Notes: generated by a model from the sequence alone, not told the origin. Shown: positions 1 to 8,023, numbered from the stretch's first letter. The stretch is 64,000 bases of DNA from Bradyrhizobium ottawaense (GCF_002278135.3 NZ_CP029425.2:6362001-6426000), one strand, 5' to 3'. Numbers and translations are program-made.

Positions 1-69
1 CGTCGCCGCCAGAATCACGATGATCTGGAGCAGACGCTCCGTCGTGAAGATGCGGTTGAACGTGATCAT
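1..69 (-). CDS. Partial N-terminus of a probable membrane protein (runs off left edge)
   Basis: An ATG at 67-69 on the minus strand opens a frame that is still open at base 1, giving 23 residues. After a basic and polar beginning (MITFNRIFTTERLL) it turns hydrophobic (QIIVILAA), which looks like the start of a membrane protein. It would follow the sugar epimerase on the same strand after about 125 empty bases, so it may belong to the same polysaccharide cluster. No ribosome-binding site stands out and the family cannot be recognised from so little sequence. Confidence 0.35.
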   Translation of the reverse strand, partial: MITFNRIFTTERLLQIIVILAAT

Positions 70-194
70 CGCTTGCCCCGGCCGACGTGAGGGAGATTTC
101 GGTCGGCCCGTTGCTAGCACAGGCGGGCAGCCAGACAACTCCGTAATTGCCACAGGTGCCGCTTGCCGCCGGCCTGTTGCGAGGAGACCGCACG

Positions 195-1091
195 TCATCC
201 CCTCCCCGGCTGACGGTCGATCCACCACGCAACATCGCGCGCGGCGCCCTCCTGGAATCCGACGACCGGCACGCCTGCAGTCACGCCGCGGAGGCGGCGG
301 ACGTCGGCGGCAATGATCGGCTCGGCGTCGATGCCCGTTGCATCGACGGCGCCGAACCTGGCCAGATGGCGTGCTTCGAGGAGACCTGCGACATGCTCGA
401 TCACGCTGCGCAGGCTGCGCGTCTCGCCACTGGCGAGATTGACGACGCCGGAGAGCTCGCTGTCGAGCACGGCGGCGATCATCTGCGCGAGGTCATCGAC
501 ATAGACGAAATCGCGAAGCTGCCCGCCATGCGAGCAATCGAAATGCAGTCCCGCGCGAAGGCTCCGGATCAGCGAGGGGATCAGGCGCGCCTCGGGCTCG
601 TGCGGCCCGAACGGGACAAACACGCGGCCCCAGGCGGCGCCTGCCGCGATATAGGCTTCGGCCGTCGCGAGCTTGGCTTGTCCGTACAGTGTCGTGGGAC
701 GGCATTGACTCACCTGCTCCTCGCACGGGCCGCTCTGCGGTCCGTATTCGAGGCAGCTTCCGATGCCGAGGATGCGCTGGGTGCCGCGGGCTCGCGCACG
801 TGACAACAGGTCAATGCTCGCCTCGGCCCACAACCGGTTGACGGGATCCTCGCGATAGCGGCCCGGCCGCACCTCCCATGCGAGATGAACGAGATGCGTC
901 GGCCGCGATGCCGACAGCGCATGTGCGCGGCCGGCTTCGGTGAGGAGATCGGCCGCATGCCATGTCACACCGGCCACCGCCGATTGAGTCGCGCGCGCGA
1001 CGCCGTGCACCTCGAAGCCGCGACCAGTCAGCACAGGCAACAGCGCACGACCGACGAATCCGGACGCGCCCGTGACCAACACCCGCCTCAT
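195..1091 (-). CDS. NAD-dependent epimerase/dehydratase (NDP-sugar 4-ketoreductase type)
   Basis: A 298-residue extended short-chain dehydrogenase. The N-terminus carries the Rossmann motif VLVTGASGFVG, and the YxxxK catalytic pair appears as LYGQAKLA near residue 140. This family reduces or epimerises nucleotide-activated sugars in the cytoplasm. The ATG at 1091 overlaps the stop of the upstream 3,5-epimerase by four bases (ATGA), so it is preferred to a GTG nine bases earlier. Pairing with an RmlC-type epimerase and a divergent sugar C-methyltransferase suggests it performs the final 4-keto reduction of a branched deoxysugar. The exact sugar is an inference; a 4,6-dehydratase is less likely given the short length and the neighbours. 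Confidence 0.85.
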   Translation of the reverse strand: MRRVLVTGASGFVGRALLPVLTGRGFEVHGVARATQSAVAGVTWHAADLLTEAGRAHALSASRPTHLVHLAWEVRPGRYREDPVNRLWAEASIDLLSRARARGTQRILGIGSCLEYGPQSGPCEEQVSQCRPTTLYGQAKLATAEAYIAAGAAWGRVFVPFGPHEPEARLIPSLIRSLRAGLHFDCSHGGQLRDFVYVDDLAQMIAAVLDSELSGVVNLASGETRSLRSVIEHVAGLLEARHLARFGAVDATGIDAEPIIAADVRRLRGVTAGVPVVGFQEGAARDVAWWIDRQPGRG

Positions 1092-1612
1092 GCGAGACAC
1101 GGCAGCGCGCGGTCGCGCGCGGACAGAATAGGGTCGGCAAGCGGCCAGTCGATCGCGAGCGATGGATCGTCCCAGCGAATGCCGGCCGCGCCTTGCGCGT
1201 CATAGGGCACATCGATGCAATACATCAGCTCGGTGCCCTCAGTGAGCGTCTGGAAGCCGTGCGCGCATCCGGCGGGGATGAATACGGCATTGCCACGGCC
1301 GGCGGCGAGCTCGACCGAGCACCATTGTCCGTAGGTCGGCAGCGACCGGCGCAGATCGACGATCACGTCGAACGCGCGGCCGGCAACGCACCGCACCAGC
1401 TTGGCCTCCGGTCGGCCCATCTGATAGTGCAGGCCACGCAGCGTGCCGGCGCGCTCGTTATGCGAGAGGCTGTGCTGCGCGAAATGCGTCGGCAGGCCCT
1501 GCGCCGCGAAGGCCTCAGCATCGAACAGCCGGGCGAAGAATCCGCGCGCGTCGGTCTCCGGTTCGATGCCGATTTCAACCACGCCTGGCAGCGCCAATGC
1601 AGTGAACTTCAT
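1088..1612 (-). CDS. rfbC: dTDP-4-dehydrorhamnose 3,5-epimerase family protein (RmlC-like)
   Basis: A 174-residue cupin-fold protein of normal RmlC length. It has the family signatures DARGFF (residues 21-26), GTLRGLHYQ with the catalytic His at residue 62, and FIPAGCAHGFQTL. RmlC enzymes epimerise C3 and/or C5 of dTDP-4-keto-6-deoxyhexoses. The start is the ATG at 1612, whose product begins MKFTALALPG in the usual way; a start five codons upstream is less family-like. It is the first gene of a two-gene minus-strand unit with the epimerase/reductase (4-base overlap), divergent from the C-methyltransferase. Whether it acts on C3, C5 or both cannot be read from sequence alone. Confidence 0.88.
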   Translation of the reverse strand: MKFTALALPGVVEIGIEPETDARGFFARLFDAEAFAAQGLPTHFAQHSLSHNERAGTLRGLHYQMGRPEAKLVRCVAGRAFDVIVDLRRSLPTYGQWCSVELAAGRGNAVFIPAGCAHGFQTLTEGTELMYCIDVPYDAQGAAGIRWDDPSLAIDWPLADPILSARDRALPCLA

Positions 1613-1764
1613 CCCGGGCCCCCGCACCGCGACGCCGCCGTTGCGAACGTCGGTTCACCGAAACGCCTTTTGGGTTGCATCATGCGCAACGTTGTCGGAG
1701 TTTCCGTGGCTTGGGAGAATTCACTAACAGCCGCGGCACGACGGCACAACGGGACGATCCGTTC
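1613..1764. promoter_or_regulatory. Divergent promoter region between rmlC-like and C-methyltransferase genes
   Basis: About 150 bases separate two divergently transcribed sugar-modification genes, so both promoters should lie here. It contains no credible gene. I cannot assign -35/-10 elements with confidence. Confidence 0.4.
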
Positions 1765-2997
1765 ATGGACAGGCACCGATGCCGCTTTTGCACGCGGGAG
1801 CTCGACGAGACCTTCGTCGACCTCGGCCTGTCGCCTTTGGCGAATTCTTATCTGCCGCCCGAGCGGGCCGATCCCGCCGAGCCGACCTATCCGCTACATG
1901 CCCGTGTGTGCCGCGCCTGCGGACTGGTCCAGCTTCCACAATTCGAGCCGGCGGCCAACATCTTCGAGCAGTATCTCTATTATTCGTCCTATTCCGAGAG
2001 CTGGCTGCTTCATGCGGAGAGCTATGCCGCCGAGATGATCGTCCGTGCGAAGCTCGGCGCAGCGTCCGAGGTGATCGAGATCGCCAGCAACGACGGATAT
2101 CTGCTGCAATATTTCCTGCGCGCCGGCATCCGTGCGCTCGGAATCGAGCCGGCCAGCGGTCCGGCGGCCGCTGCGATCGCCAAGGGGATTCCGACCCGGA
2201 TCTGCTATTTCGGCCGCGACGTCGCGACCGCGCTGCGCACGGAAGGCCACAGGCCCGAGCTGATCGTTGCCAACAACGTGTTGCCGCACGTCCCCGACAT
2301 CAACGATTTCGTTGCGGGCCTGCGCATTCTCCTGCCCGAGACCGGGCGCGCCACGCTGGAGCTTCCGCATCTGTTGCACCTGATCGGAGCCATCCAGTTC
2401 GACACGATCTATCACGAGCATCTGTCGTACTTCTCGCTCGCGACCCTGGAGAGGGTCTTTCGCGCACACGCCTTGCGCGTCTTCGACGTGGACGAATTGC
2501 CGACGCATGGCGGCTCGCTCCGTCTGCATGTCTGCAGCGAGAACGCGCCTCGGAGCGCCTCGCTTGCACTCGAGAGCTTGCGCCGGCGCGAGACCCTGGC
2601 AGGGCTCGACCGGCCGGCGAGCTATCGTGATTTCCAGGCGAAGGTGGCGGCCAAGCGCGAGACGATCCGCGACTTTCTCGTCGCGGCGCGGCGCGCGGGC
2701 AAGTCGGTGCTGGCCTATGGCGCGCCTGCGAAGGGCAACACGCTGCTCAATTATTGCGACGTCACGCGTGAGCTGATTCCGTTCACCGTGGACCGCAATC
2801 CGCATAAGCAGGGCCTGCTGCTTCCGGGATCGCATCTGCCGATCCGTTATCCCGCCGCCCTGATCGCGGCCAGGCCCGATTACGTCTTCATCCTGCCCTG
2901 GAATCTGAAGGACGAGATCATCGCCCAGCTGGCGGAGGTTCGCGCCTGGGGCGGACAATTCGTGGTGCCCGCACCCGATCTGACGATCATATCGTGA
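1765..2997 (+). CDS. NDP-sugar C-methyltransferase, SAM-dependent (TylCIII/CMeT type)
   Basis: A 410-residue protein with the three-part layout of sugar C-3 methyltransferases. The N-terminal zinc-binding domain has Cys pairs at C6/C9 and in VCRACG near residues 52-55. The central SAM-binding domain carries VIEIASNDGYLLQ and the conserved YHEHLSYFS stretch. The C-terminal Rossmann-like domain carries VLAYGAPAKGNTLLN. Family members add a methyl group to C3 of a 4-keto-deoxysugar nucleotide, giving branched sugars such as mycarose precursors. The ATG at 1765 starts right before the cysteine motif; a longer frame from 1675 adds only non-conserved sequence. Divergence from the epimerase and reductase genes supports one branched-sugar pathway. 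Confidence 0.87.
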   Translation: MDRHRCRFCTRELDETFVDLGLSPLANSYLPPERADPAEPTYPLHARVCRACGLVQLPQFEPAANIFEQYLYYSSYSESWLLHAESYAAEMIVRAKLGAASEVIEIASNDGYLLQYFLRAGIRALGIEPASGPAAAAIAKGIPTRICYFGRDVATALRTEGHRPELIVANNVLPHVPDINDFVAGLRILLPETGRATLELPHLLHLIGAIQFDTIYHEHLSYFSLATLERVFRAHALRVFDVDELPTHGGSLRLHVCSENAPRSASLALESLRRRETLAGLDRPASYRDFQAKVAAKRETIRDFLVAARRAGKSVLAYGAPAKGNTLLNYCDVTRELIPFTVDRNPHKQGLLLPGSHLPIRYPAALIAARPDYVFILPWNLKDEIIAQLAEVRAWGGQFVVPAPDLTIIS

Positions 2998-3011
2998 GCG
3001 ATGGTTAACAA

Positions 3012-3209
3012 TCAGGCTGCGAGCGGAGCGGCGTAGTCCGCGCGCAACGCGAAATAGGCTTCCAGCTCCGACAACGCCCGCGCTTCCCAATCGCTCGCCT
3101 GCTCCAGCAGCGACCAGCTCTGGCCCGGGCGGAACGCAGCGGTCTGGCGATAAAGCGATGCGATGCCGCGATAGCGGCGCACATTCTCCAAGATGGCTTG
3201 ACCGTTCAT
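3012..3209 (-). CDS. Small conserved hypothetical protein
   Basis: A 65-residue soluble, probably helical protein (MNGQAILENVRRY...) rich in Ala, Leu, Arg and aromatic residues. No known domain is recognised. The ATG at 3209 is preferred because the alternative start at 3254 adds fifteen residues of no clear character. It is convergent with the sugar methyltransferase and stands alone. Function unknown. Confidence 0.55.
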   Translation of the reverse strand: MNGQAILENVRRYRGIASLYRQTAAFRPGQSWSLLEQASDWEARALSELEAYFALRADYAAPLAA

Positions 3210-3347
3210 GTCCGAAAACTCCCTCGTCATTCCCGGGGGAGAAACTGCGGCCAAATCTTTTTCGAAAAGTTAGCGGCGCGCGGCAAGCTTGCGGATGGTT
3301 GCCGGACTGTTGCGCGGACGCAACGTGCACGGCCGGGCAAGGGCGAA

Positions 3348-3767
3348 TTATTGCGGATTCGTTGCCGCGCTCTCGCCCGGGGACTTCAACCCGCCCTGGC
3401 GGACGATCCTCATGGTCTCGCGGCAGAGATCGGCGAGGCCAATCAGCAGCACCGCGAGCAGGCAGAACAGGTTGATGGAATCGGTATTTGCGTTGCTCAG
3501 CGCGTTGAACTCGAAGAAGGGCGGAATGAACGCCCACCACACCAGGGGAATGGTGAACAGCGCGGCAAACCCCGCCGCCGGCGTGCCCGCAACGATGCCG
3601 AGTATGAACAGGCCGGGCAGGAACGCTGCAAAATAGAGCTTTGCGCCGAGCGCAACGCAAATGCCCTGAAACGCAGCCGACATGGCGACAACGACGCATC
3701 CGAGCAGAAACGCCTGCCACGACCATGGCCGTACCCGCGGTACGCCAAACAGCCCCGCACGCCTCAT
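3348..3767 (-). CDS. DUF4118-like small integral membrane protein
   Basis: A 139-residue protein with about four hydrophobic segments and the look of the DUF4118 module that forms the membrane part of KdpD-type sensors (AGTPAAGFAALFTIPLVWWAFIP region). There is no kinase or other output domain, so it is a stand-alone membrane module. The ATG at 3767 is preferred because the purine-rich tract AGGGGGAGG lies just before it; an ATG 21 bases upstream is possible. It sits between an unknown small gene and the MFS exporter on the same strand. Its function cannot be inferred from the neighbours. Confidence 0.6.
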   Translation of the reverse strand: MRRAGLFGVPRVRPWSWQAFLLGCVVVAMSAAFQGICVALGAKLYFAAFLPGLFILGIVAGTPAAGFAALFTIPLVWWAFIPPFFEFNALSNANTDSINLFCLLAVLLIGLADLCRETMRIVRQGGLKSPGESAATNPQ

Positions 3768-3913
3768 CAGCCTCCCCCTGCCGCCCATTAACCGGGCCCG
3801 CTTGAGACCAAAGTACTACAGCAGCACCGGAATCGCGAGATGCAAATTGCATCACCCGGCTGCCTCCCGCGGCCTGGTAAACGGCCGCATCGCACAATTG
3901 CTGTGGCCGGCGG

Positions 3914-5107
3914 CTATTCGGTCGCCGCATAGAGCAAGCCGATGACGGGCAGAGCGAGGCCGATGGCCGATGCGAGCGTCCAGCCACCTTGCGCGAAAGC
4001 CCAGGCGCCGACCGCGGAGCCGGCCGCGCCGGCGGTGAAGAACGTCGCCATGTAGAGGCCGTTGAGGCGGCTGCGGTGCTCGTGCCCGAGCCCGAAGATG
4101 GCGCGGAAGCCCAGCACGACATTGCCCTGGACGCCGACGTCGATGGCAATTGCCGCCGCGACCAGACAGACCAGGTTCAGCATCGAGCCGGGCGCGCCGA
4201 GATAGGTCACGAGGAAGCCCCCGGCCGCGAGCAGCATCGCGACCAGCGTCGCGATGCGGCTATGGCCGCGATCGGCGAGCCGTCCGGCGATGGGCGCCGC
4301 GAACACGCCGGCCACGCCGGCCAGCGCAAACAGCGCGATGCCGCGCTGGGTGAAGCCGAACGCGTCGGCGAGCTGGAGCGGTGCCACCGTCCAGAACAGG
4401 GTGAAGCAGCCGAACAGGCTGGCCTGGTAGAGCGCCCGGCGCCGCAGCAGCGGCGTCGCCCGCACCAGATGCGGCATCGACAGCAACAGTTCGCCATAGT
4501 GCATCCGCGTCACCGGCTTGCGGTTCGGCAGCGTCATCCAGAGCACGGCCGTCAGCACGATCATCAGCGCGGCGGAGGCGAAGAACACCGCGTGCCACGA
4601 CAGCGCCGAGGTGACGAAGCTCGACACCGGACGCGCCAGCATGATGCCGAGCATCAGGCCGGTCGAGACGTTGCCGACGACACGGCCGCGGATGGCTTCC
4701 GGCGCCAGATGCGCGGCATAGGGAATGATGATCTGAACCGCGACCGAACCGAGGCCGATGAACAGCGCGGCGATCAGGAACGGCAACGCATGGGTGGCGA
4801 ACGCGGCGGCGAGCAGCGCCGCCGCGCCGAGCGTGATGACGGAGCAGATCAGGATACGGTTCTCGACGAGATCGCCGAGCGGCACGATCAGCAGCAGCCC
4901 GGTGCCGTAGCCGATCTGCGTCATGGTGACGATCAGCCCGCCAGCTGCGTGCGACAGGCCGAGCGCGGCGCTGATCGGGGCGATCAGCGGCTGCGCATAG
5001 TAGATGTTGGCCGCGATCATGCCGCAGGCCGCGGCAAGCACGAAGGTCAGGCGCTGCGACACCGCATCCGGTTCGGGTGCGGTCTCGATCGTGGCATTCA
5101 TCGTCAT
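3914..5107 (-). CDS. MFS drug/metabolite exporter (DHA1-like)
   Basis: A 397-residue, twelve-helix major facilitator. The first helix region reads AAACGMIAANIYYAQPLI, typical of the YtbD/AraJ-like proton-driven efflux branch, followed by GYGTGLLLIVPLGD between helices 2 and 3. It lies 53 bases downstream of a TetR regulator on the same strand. Its own upstream region carries an operator-like element (5130-5150) nearly identical to the one in front of tetR, so TetR probably represses both. The transported compound is unknown; efflux of a toxic organic compound is the usual role. Confidence 0.85.
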   Translation of the reverse strand: MTMNATIETAPEPDAVSQRLTFVLAAACGMIAANIYYAQPLIAPISAALGLSHAAGGLIVTMTQIGYGTGLLLIVPLGDLVENRILICSVITLGAAALLAAAFATHALPFLIAALFIGLGSVAVQIIIPYAAHLAPEAIRGRVVGNVSTGLMLGIMLARPVSSFVTSALSWHAVFFASAALMIVLTAVLWMTLPNRKPVTRMHYGELLLSMPHLVRATPLLRRRALYQASLFGCFTLFWTVAPLQLADAFGFTQRGIALFALAGVAGVFAAPIAGRLADRGHSRIATLVAMLLAAGGFLVTYLGAPGSMLNLVCLVAAAIAIDVGVQGNVVLGFRAIFGLGHEHRSRLNGLYMATFFTAGAAGSAVGAWAFAQGGWTLASAIGLALPVIGLLYAATE

Positions 5108-5129
5108 GACGCATAGTCTCCGAGAAATC

Positions 5130-5150
5130 GGGAACGATCATTTCCTAATA
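5130..5150 (-). promoter_or_regulatory. Predicted TetR operator in front of the MFS exporter
   Basis: On the minus strand this reads TATTAGGAAATGATCGTTCC, an imperfect palindrome with GGAA-N7-TTCC arms, 23 bases before the MFS start codon. It matches the element before tetR (5794-5814) at 18 of 21 positions. Position and duplication point to a TetR binding site overlapping the core promoter. Confidence 0.65.
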
Positions 5151-5160
5151 TGACACAAAT

Positions 5161-5781
5161 TCAGGCGAGCAGTTTCATCGCGACGCCGACGAGGCGGGCT
5201 CCGTCGAGCGGCAGACGCGCCTTGCCGACGACACGCAGGCCCTGCGTGATGCAGATCATCAGCCGCGCGGTGTCGTCGGCCGCGACATGACCGGGAATCG
5301 AGCCGTCGACCTGCCCCTCGCGAATGAGGCCGGCGATGAAATCTTCGTTGGTCTCGAGCTGCGCGGCGACGCGGGCGGCGACGACGGAATCGACCGCCGA
5401 CAATTCGACCGCACTGCCGACCACGAGGCAGCCGCGCCGTCCCTCGGCGCCCTGGGACTGCGCGACATAGGACAGCAGCACATGGCGCAGTCGCTCACGG
5501 CCGTTTTTGCCGTGCGCGGCGGCGCTGCGGGTCTGCTCCTGGCGCAGCGCCGTATAGCGCTCGAAGGCAGCCAGGAACACCGCATGCTTGTCGCGAAACG
5601 CCTTGTAGATGCTCCCCGTCGCCAGCCGCATCGCCGCGGTAAGGTCGCCGATGGAGGTCGCATGATAGCCGCGCTCACGAAACACCCGCACGGCGCGGTC
5701 CAGCGCCGTATCCATGTCGAATTCCCGGGGACGACCGGGCGGACGGGCGGCAGACGGCGATCGGCGGGCGGCTTTTTGCAT
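5161..5781 (-). CDS. TetR/AcrR family transcriptional repressor
   Basis: A 206-residue regulator. The N-terminal helix-turn-helix domain (about residues 18-65) has GRPREFDMDTALDRAVRVF followed by GYHATSIGDLTAAM and GSIYKAF, the standard TetR recognition layout. The rest is an all-helical ligand-binding domain (TetR_C_16/YcdC-like). Located directly upstream of an MFS exporter on the same strand, it is probably a drug- or metabolite-sensing repressor of that exporter and of itself. Matched palindromes lie upstream of both genes. The ligand is unknown. Confidence 0.88.
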   Translation of the reverse strand: MQKAARRSPSAARPPGRPREFDMDTALDRAVRVFRERGYHATSIGDLTAAMRLATGSIYKAFRDKHAVFLAAFERYTALRQEQTRSAAAHGKNGRERLRHVLLSYVAQSQGAEGRRGCLVVGSAVELSAVDSVVAARVAAQLETNEDFIAGLIREGQVDGSIPGHVAADDTARLMICITQGLRVVGKARLPLDGARLVGVAMKLLA

Positions 5782-5793
5782 TGCGGGATAATA

Positions 5794-5814
5794 GGGAATG
5801 ATTGTTTCCTAATA
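5794..5814 (-). promoter_or_regulatory. Predicted TetR operator (autoregulatory) in front of tetR
   Basis: The minus strand reads TATTAGGAAACAATCATTCC, with GGAA-N7-TTCC arms, 13 bases before the tetR start codon. It is the partner of the element at 5130-5150. The TATTAG part could double as a -10 box, so binding would block transcription. Confidence 0.65.
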
Positions 5815-5870
5815 AAGACAATTGGTTGTGATGGGGGAGATCGGGTGGTCGGATAAGCAGGCCCCGGGCC

Positions 5871-6029
5871 TCGTGTCCCGGACAAGCAGCAACGCGAAGC
5901 GTTGCGGCGCAGAGCCGGGACCCAGAAGGCGACAGGGCGCGATGCGGATGGATGGGCCCCGGCTCTGCAGCGCACCGCCCCGGACGATGCTTCGCATCGC
6001 CCGAGCGCTGCGCTGCGTCCGGGGCACGC
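5871..6029. repeat. Intergenic palindromic repeat, family E (copy 1)
   Basis: Opens with TCGTGTCCCGGAC and closes with GCGTCCGGGGCACG, with an inner pair CAGAGCCGGGACC and GGGCCCCGGCTCTGC. The result is a nested imperfect hairpin of about 160 bases. A second copy with the same arms lies at 60861-61002. It has no coding character; such elements are common between Bradyrhizobium genes. Confidence 0.75.
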
Positions 6030-6135
6030 GAGCGGAGTGCGGCGATCGCCCTCTCCACCGTCATCGCGACGAGCTCTAGCGACGAAGCAATGACGGTGTA
6101 TGAGGCGATGGCTCGTTCTCCAAGTGCGCAGTGCC

Positions 6136-6224
6136 GTAGGGTGGGCAAAGGCGCATAGCGCCGTGCCCACGATCTCTCTCCATAAGCAACAAGACGTGGG
6201 CACGCTGCGCTTTGCCCACCCTAC
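6136..6224. repeat. Intergenic palindromic repeat, family B (copy 1)
   Basis: A hairpin-forming element whose ends are GTAGGGTGGGCAAAG and CTTTGCCCACCCTAC, exact inverse complements. The inner arms are GCGCCGTGCCCAC and GTGGGCACG. Related copies are at 29391-29512 and 56863-56954. Confidence 0.85.
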
Positions 6225-6239
6225 GATATCGAGTTTGTG

Positions 6240-6720
6240 GCACGCAGCTCAGCTCACAGACACGCCTTCGCGTCCTCGCGGCGGATTTCGCCCGAGCTTT
6301 GCTTCAACTCTCCACCCTCCAATCCAAGAGGGCGCAGGGAAGGCCGGGTGCCGGTTCGCACCCGCGGTCCGCTGCGCGAAATGCACACGCAGGAAGAACC
6401 GCACAGCAGCATACAGGTGGTGCCGATCACTCGGCCTTCCCTGCGCGATGGTCGGACGGCTTATGCCGTGATCTCCCGGGAGCCGAACTTTCCTTCTGGC
6501 CTCCCTCGCTCCCGCGAATTGGATGATGCAGTCTGCCCGGTTGGGCTCGCTCGCACCTTCGCAGGACTTGACCGTAGCAACGACGGCCAGGACCACACGG
6601 TTTTGCCGTACGCGTTCAGCGTCGCTCGTCCGCACGCGGTTTCGGGCTCACAGGGACTACCCGCCCTGCCCGCTACCATCTCGTGCCGACGCTGCCGCGT
6701 CCACCGCAACCCGGCTCGCG
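6240..6720. repeat. Long mosaic intergenic repeat-like region
   Basis: About 480 bases without a credible gene. It contains a perfect 14-bp inverted repeat, GCGCAGGGAAGGCC at 6332-6345 and GGCCTTCCCTGCGC at 6433-6446, and the stretch AATCCAAGAGGGCGCAGGG. I recognise this style from larger elements repeated across Bradyrhizobium genomes, where spurious hypothetical ORFs are often annotated. Frames here on both strands are Arg/Pro-rich and unconvincing. From 6721 to 6827 I see nothing definite. Confidence 0.55.
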
Positions 6721-6827
6721 AAACGTGACGACGCGCGATCGCCCCTCAAGGTCAAGCCGGGATGGACGAAACATACGCCGAAACCGAATTTCGGTAAAGT
6801 GGAATATTTTTGGCGAGGCGCATTGAC

Positions 6828-6847
6828 AGAGGGCGACACAGCCCTCT
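6828..6847 (-). terminator. Possible hairpin downstream of the amidohydrolase
   Basis: AGAGGGC (6828-6834) and GCCCTCT (6841-6847) form a 7-bp stem with a 6-base loop, 38 bases past the stop of the minus-strand amidohydrolase gene. No T-run follows, so intrinsic termination is uncertain. Confidence 0.3.
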
Positions 6848-6884
6848 ACCGCTCCGTCATCCTGCACGGTCGTCAGGATGGAGA

Positions 6885-7844
6885 TCACCCCTTCCGCAAC
6901 ACCGGCATCCCATGCGCCGTCGTCGTCACGCCCTTCCGTTCCACGATCATCCCATAAGCCTGCGGCTGGCGGTGAAGGTCGAAATTGAAGGTGGTGCGCT
7001 TGTAGGAGTTGCAGAGGTCGAGATCGCAGCGCGCCAGCGCGATCTCGTCGCCCTTGGTCGTGCATCGCGCGATGATCTCGCCCGAGGGCGCGATGATGCA
7101 GCTGCCGCCGATGTGATCCACGCCCTCCTCGACGCCGGCCTTGGCGACGCCGACCACGAAAGTGCCGTTCTGGTAGGCGCCGGCCTGCATCACCAGATGG
7201 TTGTGGAACAGCGAGAGATCGTCATGCTCGGGCGCGGGCGGATTGTGCACCGGCGTGTTGTAGCCGATCAGCACCATCTCGACGCCCTGCAGGCCCATCA
7301 CCCGGTAGGTCTCGCTCCAGCGACGGTCGTTGCAGATCGCCATGCCCATCACGCCGCCGAAGGCCTCGGTCACGCCAAAACCGCTGCCCGGCTCGAAGTA
7401 GCGCTTTTCCAGATGCTGAAATTTCCGCCACGGCTCGGGCTCGGCATGGCCGGGCAGATGGACTTTGCGATACTTCGAGACGATCGCGCCGCTCTTGTCG
7501 ACCAGAATGGACGTGTTGTAGCGCCTGACGACATCGGCCTCGACCGTCAGTTCGGCATAGCCGAGATAGAAGCCGATACCGATCTCGCGGGCGAGATCGA
7601 ACAGGGCACGCGTCTCCGGCCCCGGCATCTCGCGCTCGAAAAAACTGTCGATCTCGGCCTGATCCTCAAAATACCAGCGCGGAAAAAACGTCGTCAGCGC
7701 AAGCTCGGGATAGACGATCAGATCGCAGCCGCAGGCTTTCGCCTCGCGCATCAAGGCCATCAGCCGGGCGACAACTTCCGTCCTGCTCGCGGTCCTTGCG
7801 ATCGGGCCAAGCTGGCCGGCTGCGATAGTTACGAATCTCGCCAC
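6885..7844 (-). CDS. N-carbamoyl-D-amino-acid amidohydrolase (nitrilase superfamily)
   Basis: A 319-residue carbon-nitrogen hydrolase of the usual length. The catalytic triad is in place: Glu47 in VYPELALTTFFPRW, Lys127 in KYRKVHLPG and Cys171 in MAICNDRRWSETYR. These positions and the flanking residues match D-carbamoylases, which hydrolyse N-carbamoyl-D-amino acids to the amino acid, CO2 and ammonia in the cytoplasm, often after a hydantoinase. No hydantoinase lies nearby. The start is a GTG giving the family-like MARFVTIAAGQLGPI. A general-stress-type promoter sequence occurs about 155 bases upstream. Other carbamoyl substrates remain possible. Confidence 0.85.
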   Translation of the reverse strand: MARFVTIAAGQLGPIARTASRTEVVARLMALMREAKACGCDLIVYPELALTTFFPRWYFEDQAEIDSFFEREMPGPETRALFDLAREIGIGFYLGYAELTVEADVVRRYNTSILVDKSGAIVSKYRKVHLPGHAEPEPWRKFQHLEKRYFEPGSGFGVTEAFGGVMGMAICNDRRWSETYRVMGLQGVEMVLIGYNTPVHNPPAPEHDDLSLFHNHLVMQAGAYQNGTFVVGVAKAGVEEGVDHIGGSCIIAPSGEIIARCTTKGDEIALARCDLDLCNSYKRTTFNFDLHRQPQAYGMIVERKGVTTTAHGMPVLRKG

Positions 7845-7998
7845 GCCTCATTCCCTCGTCTTCCGGAGTGCATCGGGCCTGAGCCTATCTAGCAGCGCAC
7901 CGCGCGCACAGGCCGGCTCGACCCATCGTCGCGATGAGGCACAATCAAATTCCATGCCTACGGGTATCATTGTGCAGCGGCCGGCGCCCGCGCATCAA

Positions 7999-8023
7999 AA
8001 CGTTGCGAATCTGCAACGGTTCC
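7999..8023 (-). promoter_or_regulatory. Possible EcfG-type promoter upstream of the amidohydrolase
   Basis: On the minus strand GGAAC (8023-8019) and CGTT (8002-7999) are 16 bases apart, which fits the alphaproteobacterial general stress response consensus GGAAC-N16/17-CGTT. The spacer contains a 6-6-6 inverted repeat (CGTTGC/GCAACG), so the match could be coincidental to a palindrome. It points toward the gene starting at 7844. Confidence 0.4.

Noticed and set aside
1894..4149. A 751-codon open frame on the minus strand across the C-methyltransferase
   Set aside because: It is antisense to a gene with clear zinc, SAM and C-terminal motifs, crosses two other genes, and its translation is Arg/Pro/Ser-rich with no domain; it reflects GC-rich shadow coding.
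6237..6728. Open frames of 120-160 codons in the 5.8-6.9 kb gap on both strands
   Set aside because: They coincide with palindromic repeat DNA, give Arg/Pro/Ser-rich products and have no ribosome-binding sites.
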